DNA from: Candidatus Dormiibacter sp.
GTDB taxonomy: Bacteria > Chloroflexota > Dormibacteria > UBA8260
Direction of reading: 5' to 3'
Length of the DNA stretch: 7,717 bases
NCBI GenBank assembly: GCA_025450495.1
Contig: JANWHI010000063.1
Location: forward strand, 1 to 7,717
The notes beneath the pieces were generated by a model, which did not search any database, was not told the DNA's origin, and saw only the letters and a list, made by a program, of their open reading frames with translations. The position numbers and the translations under genes are program-made. Positions within the stretch are counted from its first letter, which is position 1. Every line of letters starts with the position of its first letter. Positions 5,992 to 7,717 of the stretch are shown one piece after another.

Positions 5992-6590
5992 CCCGGGGCG
6001 CGCAGGTGCTCCGTGTTGTTCCAGGCGACCAGCGACGACCGGCCAGCCTGGTGGCCGAGCTCGGAGATGGCGGCGGTGTCGAGGTGGAGATGCTCGGCCA
6101 GCCGCGGCGGCTGGCCGAGCCACCGTGCGGTCAGCACCCGGAGCAGGTGGCCGTGCGCGAACACAGCGACCTGGCCGCCTCCACCTCGCAGGCGTTCGAT
6201 GACACGGTCGGCGCGCGCGGCCAGCTGCGCGAGCGACTCGCCGTTGGGCACACCGTCGTCCCACAGGTTCCAACCGGGTCGTTCTCGGTGGATCTCCGCT
6301 GACGTCAGCCCTTCGTAGTCGCCGTAGTTCCACTCGCGAAGGTCGGGGTCGAGCTCTGCGCCGCCGCCCAGGCCGGCCAGTTCGCAGGTGGTGCGGGCGC
6401 GCTGCAGGGTGCTGCACCGCACCGCGTCGAATGTCCATCGCGACAGCGGCGCGGCCAGTGCGGCGGCCTGGCGCACGCCGTTGTCGTTGAGCGCGAGGTC
6501 GGTCCAGCCGGTGTGGCGGCCCGTCTCGCTCCAGTCGGTGGCGCCGTGGCGCACCAGCACGACGAGGAGGTGCCTCGCCTCCTCAGCCAA
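5988..6590 (-). CDS. Histidine phosphatase superfamily protein (phosphoglycerate-mutase-like)
   Basis: Cytoplasmic phosphatase of 200 residues using a phospho-histidine intermediate. The catalytic RHG is at 14-16 (nucleophile His15), the phosphate-pocket arginines are in STLQRAR (60-66), the acid Glu86 is in LREWNYGDYEG (84-94), and the second catalytic His146 is in FAHGH (144-148). The REWNYGDYEG, NLWDDGVPNGES and FAHGHLLR blocks resemble the sedoheptulose-1,7-bisphosphatase (Shb17)-like branch more than true phosphoglycerate mutases. A sugar-phosphate substrate is therefore a reasonable inference, not proof. The start is uncertain: TTG at 6590 lies 3 nt after the upstream gene's stop, whereas GTG at 6560 would give VLVRHG, closer to the typical family start. 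A hairpin covers the intervening codons. The gene is probably cotranscribed with the GlsB-type gene. Its TAA overlaps the TAG of the convergent S8-like gene. Confidence 0.88.
   Translation of the reverse strand: MAEEARHLLVVLVRHGATDWSETGRHTGWTDLALNDNGVRQAAALAAPLSRWTFDAVRCSTLQRARTTCELAGLGGGAELDPDLREWNYGDYEGLTSAEIHRERPGWNLWDDGVPNGESLAQLAARADRVIERLRGGGGQVAVFAHGHLLRVLTARWLGQPPRLAEHLHLDTAAISELGHQAGRSSLVAWNNTEHLRAPG
6564..6584. repeat. Inverted repeat at the 5' end of the histidine phosphatase gene
   Basis: GAGGAGG (6564-6570) and CCTCCTC (6578-6584) are perfect 7-bp arms around a 7-nt loop. On the mRNA, the purine arm GAGGAGG is a strong Shine-Dalgarno-like sequence that sits inside codons 3-5 if the TTG at 6590 is used, or 17 nt upstream of the GTG at 6560. 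Pairing would bury it. It could influence the start choice or be a coincidence of Glu/Leu codons. Confidence 0.5.
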
Positions 6591-6593
6591 TGG

Positions 6594-6893
6594 TCATCGC
6601 CAGCGCTTGGTGGACCGCCAGGAGCTGCGCGGGGTCAGAAGCCGCAGGATGGCGAGCAGAAGGGCGGCGCCGATGAATGACACGGCGATGTCGCCGATGA
6701 CACCGAAGGTGTCCACCGGGCGGTCCGGGGAGAGCCAGGAGAGCAGCAGGCCACCGATGAGCGCGCCCGCCAGCCCCACCGCGGTGTTGGCCAGGCAGCC
6801 GAAACCACCGCCCGCGACCACCCTGCCGGCCAGCGTGCCGGCGACGAAACCGATGATCAACCAGACGATGAGGTGGTGGCTGTCGAGGGTCAC
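6594..6893 (-). CDS. GlsB/YeaQ/YmgE-family small membrane protein
   Basis: A 99-residue inner-membrane protein with about three helices. It matches the GlsB/YeaQ/YmgE (transglycosylase-associated) family, whose members are linked to general stress but have no defined biochemical activity. Diagnostic parts are LIVWLIIGFVAGTLAGRVV, the glycine-rich turn GGGFGCLANTAVGLAGALIGG, and a last helix FIGAALLLAILRLL followed by a basic tail (RSSWRSTKRWR). It is slightly longer than the usual 80-90 residues because of that tail. I chose GTG at 6893: the open frame reaches back to 6977, but the extra 28 residues are Ala/Arg/Pro-rich, have no family counterpart and would overlap the gltA leader. A TAGACT element ends 7 nt before this GTG, suggesting a leaderless transcript. 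The stop lies 3 nt before the TTG of the histidine phosphatase gene. Confidence 0.88.
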   Translation of the reverse strand: MTLDSHHLIVWLIIGFVAGTLAGRVVAGGGFGCLANTAVGLAGALIGGLLLSWLSPDRPVDTFGVIGDIAVSFIGAALLLAILRLLTPRSSWRSTKRWR

Positions 6894-6900
6894 GCGGCGC

Positions 6901-6906
6901 AGTCTA
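6901..6906 (-). promoter_or_regulatory. Predicted -10 element for a leaderless transcript of the GlsB-type gene
   Basis: On the minus strand TAGACT (6906-6901) fits the actinobacterial TAnnnT -10 and ends 7 nt before the GTG at 6893, so transcription would start at or beside the first base of the start codon. No Shine-Dalgarno is present, as expected for leaderless genes. No good -35 is visible (GCGAGA at the 17-nt position), which is common in this phylum. Confidence 0.45.
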
Positions 6907-6933
6907 GGGGCTCCGCCAGGTGGTCTCGCGGAT

Positions 6934-6963
6934 GCCACGGCCGCCGGCCGGGCCGCCCGTGGC
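6934..6963. repeat. GC-rich inverted repeat in the glsB-type/gltA divergent region
   Basis: GCCACGG (6934-6940) and CCGTGGC (6957-6963) are perfect 7-bp arms separated by 16 nt of C/G-only sequence. The repeat ends 27 nt before the gltA ATG and lies upstream of the predicted -10 of the divergent gene. It could be a regulator operator shared by both genes or a hairpin in the gltA leader. No known operator consensus is recognised. Confidence 0.4.
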
Positions 6964-6990
6964 AGACTTGCTCGCAAAGAGGGAGATCAC

Positions 6991-7717
6991 ATGCCTGAGA
7001 GCCTCAGCGTCACCGACAACCGCACCGGTCGGTCGTACGAGCTGCCCATCGAGAACGGCGCGGTCCGCGCCACCGACTTCCAGCAGATCAAGGTGGACGG
7101 CGACGAGCATGGACTGCTGCTCTACGACCCGGCGTTCCTCAACACGGCATCGTGCCAGAGCCGGATCACGTACATCGACGGTGACCGCGGCATCCTCCTG
7201 TACCGCGGCTATCCGATCGAGCAGCTGGCCGAGCACAGCAACTTCCTGGAGACCGCGTACCTGCTCATCCACGGGGAGCTGCCCAACCAGGCGGAGGCGG
7301 CGGCGTGGGAGCACGACATCACCATCCACACGCTGGTGCACGAGAACGTCAAGAGCTTCATGGATGGTTTCCATCACGACGCGCACCCGATGGGCATGCT
7401 GCTCTCCACCGTCGGCGCGCTGTCCACGTTCTACCCCGAGGCCACCCAGATCCACGACGAGGAGCAGCGCCGCGTCTCCATCGACCGGCTCATCGCCAAG
7501 ATGCCGACGCTGGCGGCATTCGCCTACCGGCATTCGCGCGGCCTGCCCTACAACTACCCGGACAATGACCTCAGCTACCCGGGCAACTTCCTGAACATGA
7601 TGTTCAAGATGGTCGAGCCCCGCTACGAGGTGGTCCCCGAGATCGAGAAGGCGCTCGACGTCCTCTTCATCCTCCACGCCGACCACGAGCAGAACTGCTC
7701 GACCAACGCGATGCGCG
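6991..7717 (+). CDS. gltA: Citrate synthase, N-terminal part (3' end outside window)
   Basis: Condenses acetyl-CoA and oxaloacetate to citrate, the entry step of the TCA cycle, in the cytoplasm. The 242 visible codons start at an ATG with GAGGGAG 5 nt upstream (6979-6985). The protein opens with a small beta-rich N-terminal domain (MPESLSVTDNRTGRSYELP) typical of the larger bacterial type II enzymes such as E. coli GltA (427 residues). Next come the highly conserved ITYIDGDRGILLYRGYPIEQ stretch and HPMGMLLSTVGALS. Last is HADHEQNCSTN, beginning at His229, which corresponds to the citrate-binding histidine segment of E. coli GltA. The catalytic HGGANEA block and the catalytic Asp lie beyond the right edge. 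Divergent from the GlsB-type gene. Nothing looks unusual in the visible part; 2-methylcitrate synthase is less likely given the long N-terminal domain. Confidence 0.95.
   Translation, partial: MPESLSVTDNRTGRSYELPIENGAVRATDFQQIKVDGDEHGLLLYDPAFLNTASCQSRITYIDGDRGILLYRGYPIEQLAEHSNFLETAYLLIHGELPNQAEAAAWEHDITIHTLVHENVKSFMDGFHHDAHPMGMLLSTVGALSTFYPEATQIHDEEQRRVSIDRLIAKMPTLAAFAYRHSRGLPYNYPDNDLSYPGNFLNMMFKMVEPRYEVVPEIEKALDVLFILHADHEQNCSTNAMR

Noticed and set aside
4408..6438. Open frame of 676 codons on the minus strand opposite the propeller and overlapping the histidine phosphatase in another frame
   Set aside because: Composition is Arg/Gly/Ala-rich with no recognisable domain; it conflicts with two genes that have clear catalytic or repeat motifs.
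6904..7686. Minus-strand 260-codon frame opposite gltA
   Set aside because: Antisense to clearly conserved citrate synthase; composition typical of a shadow frame.
1..7717. CRISPR array, insertion sequence, tRNA/rRNA gene or prophage attachment site
   Set aside because: No regularly spaced direct repeats, transposase motifs, terminal inverted repeats or RNA-gene signatures were seen on either strand.

Overview
The window is uniformly GC-rich and densely coding, with GTG/TTG starts, a probable leaderless gene and an iron-box-like operator. Together these suggest a high-GC actinobacterium. A deep-branching lineage such as Acidimicrobiia or Thermoleophilia is my guess, but the sequence alone does not settle it.

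Layout, left to right. (1) The 5' part of a DHA2-type major-facilitator efflux pump lies on the minus strand and runs off the left edge. (2) A divergent intergenic region of 187 bp holds a good sigma70-like promoter for that pump (TTGACG, 17 bp, TAGGCT). Its -10 is covered by a 19-bp near-match to the DtxR/IdeR iron box. (3) An EamA/DMT-family transporter lies on the plus strand. (4) A short low-information stretch follows, with one doubtful small reading frame that may be a gene remnant. (5) A very large secreted protein of 1348 residues comes next on the plus strand: signal peptide, subtilisin-like (S8) fold, a sandwich-like linker, an FG-GAP/VCBS propeller, an Fn3-like domain and a C-terminal membrane anchor with an arginine tail. 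(6) Convergent to it, with overlapping stop codons, are a histidine phosphatase and, 3 bp upstream of it, a GlsB/YeaQ-type small membrane protein; these two form a likely operon on the minus strand. (7) Divergent from that pair, the first 242 codons of citrate synthase (gltA) run off the right edge.

Most of the window is ordinary accessory and housekeeping content, and the genes do not form one obvious pathway. The most unusual item is the large secreted protein. Its S8 domain aligns well with subtilases, but the catalytic Asp is Glu112 and the catalytic His is Ala278, while the nucleophile-position Ser439 and oxyanion-hole Asn365 remain. It is therefore probably a pseudoprotease, or an enzyme with altered chemistry, displayed on the cell surface with a propeller. 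The second notable item is the iron-box-like operator placed exactly over the pump promoter. The third is a predicted leaderless start for the GlsB-type gene.
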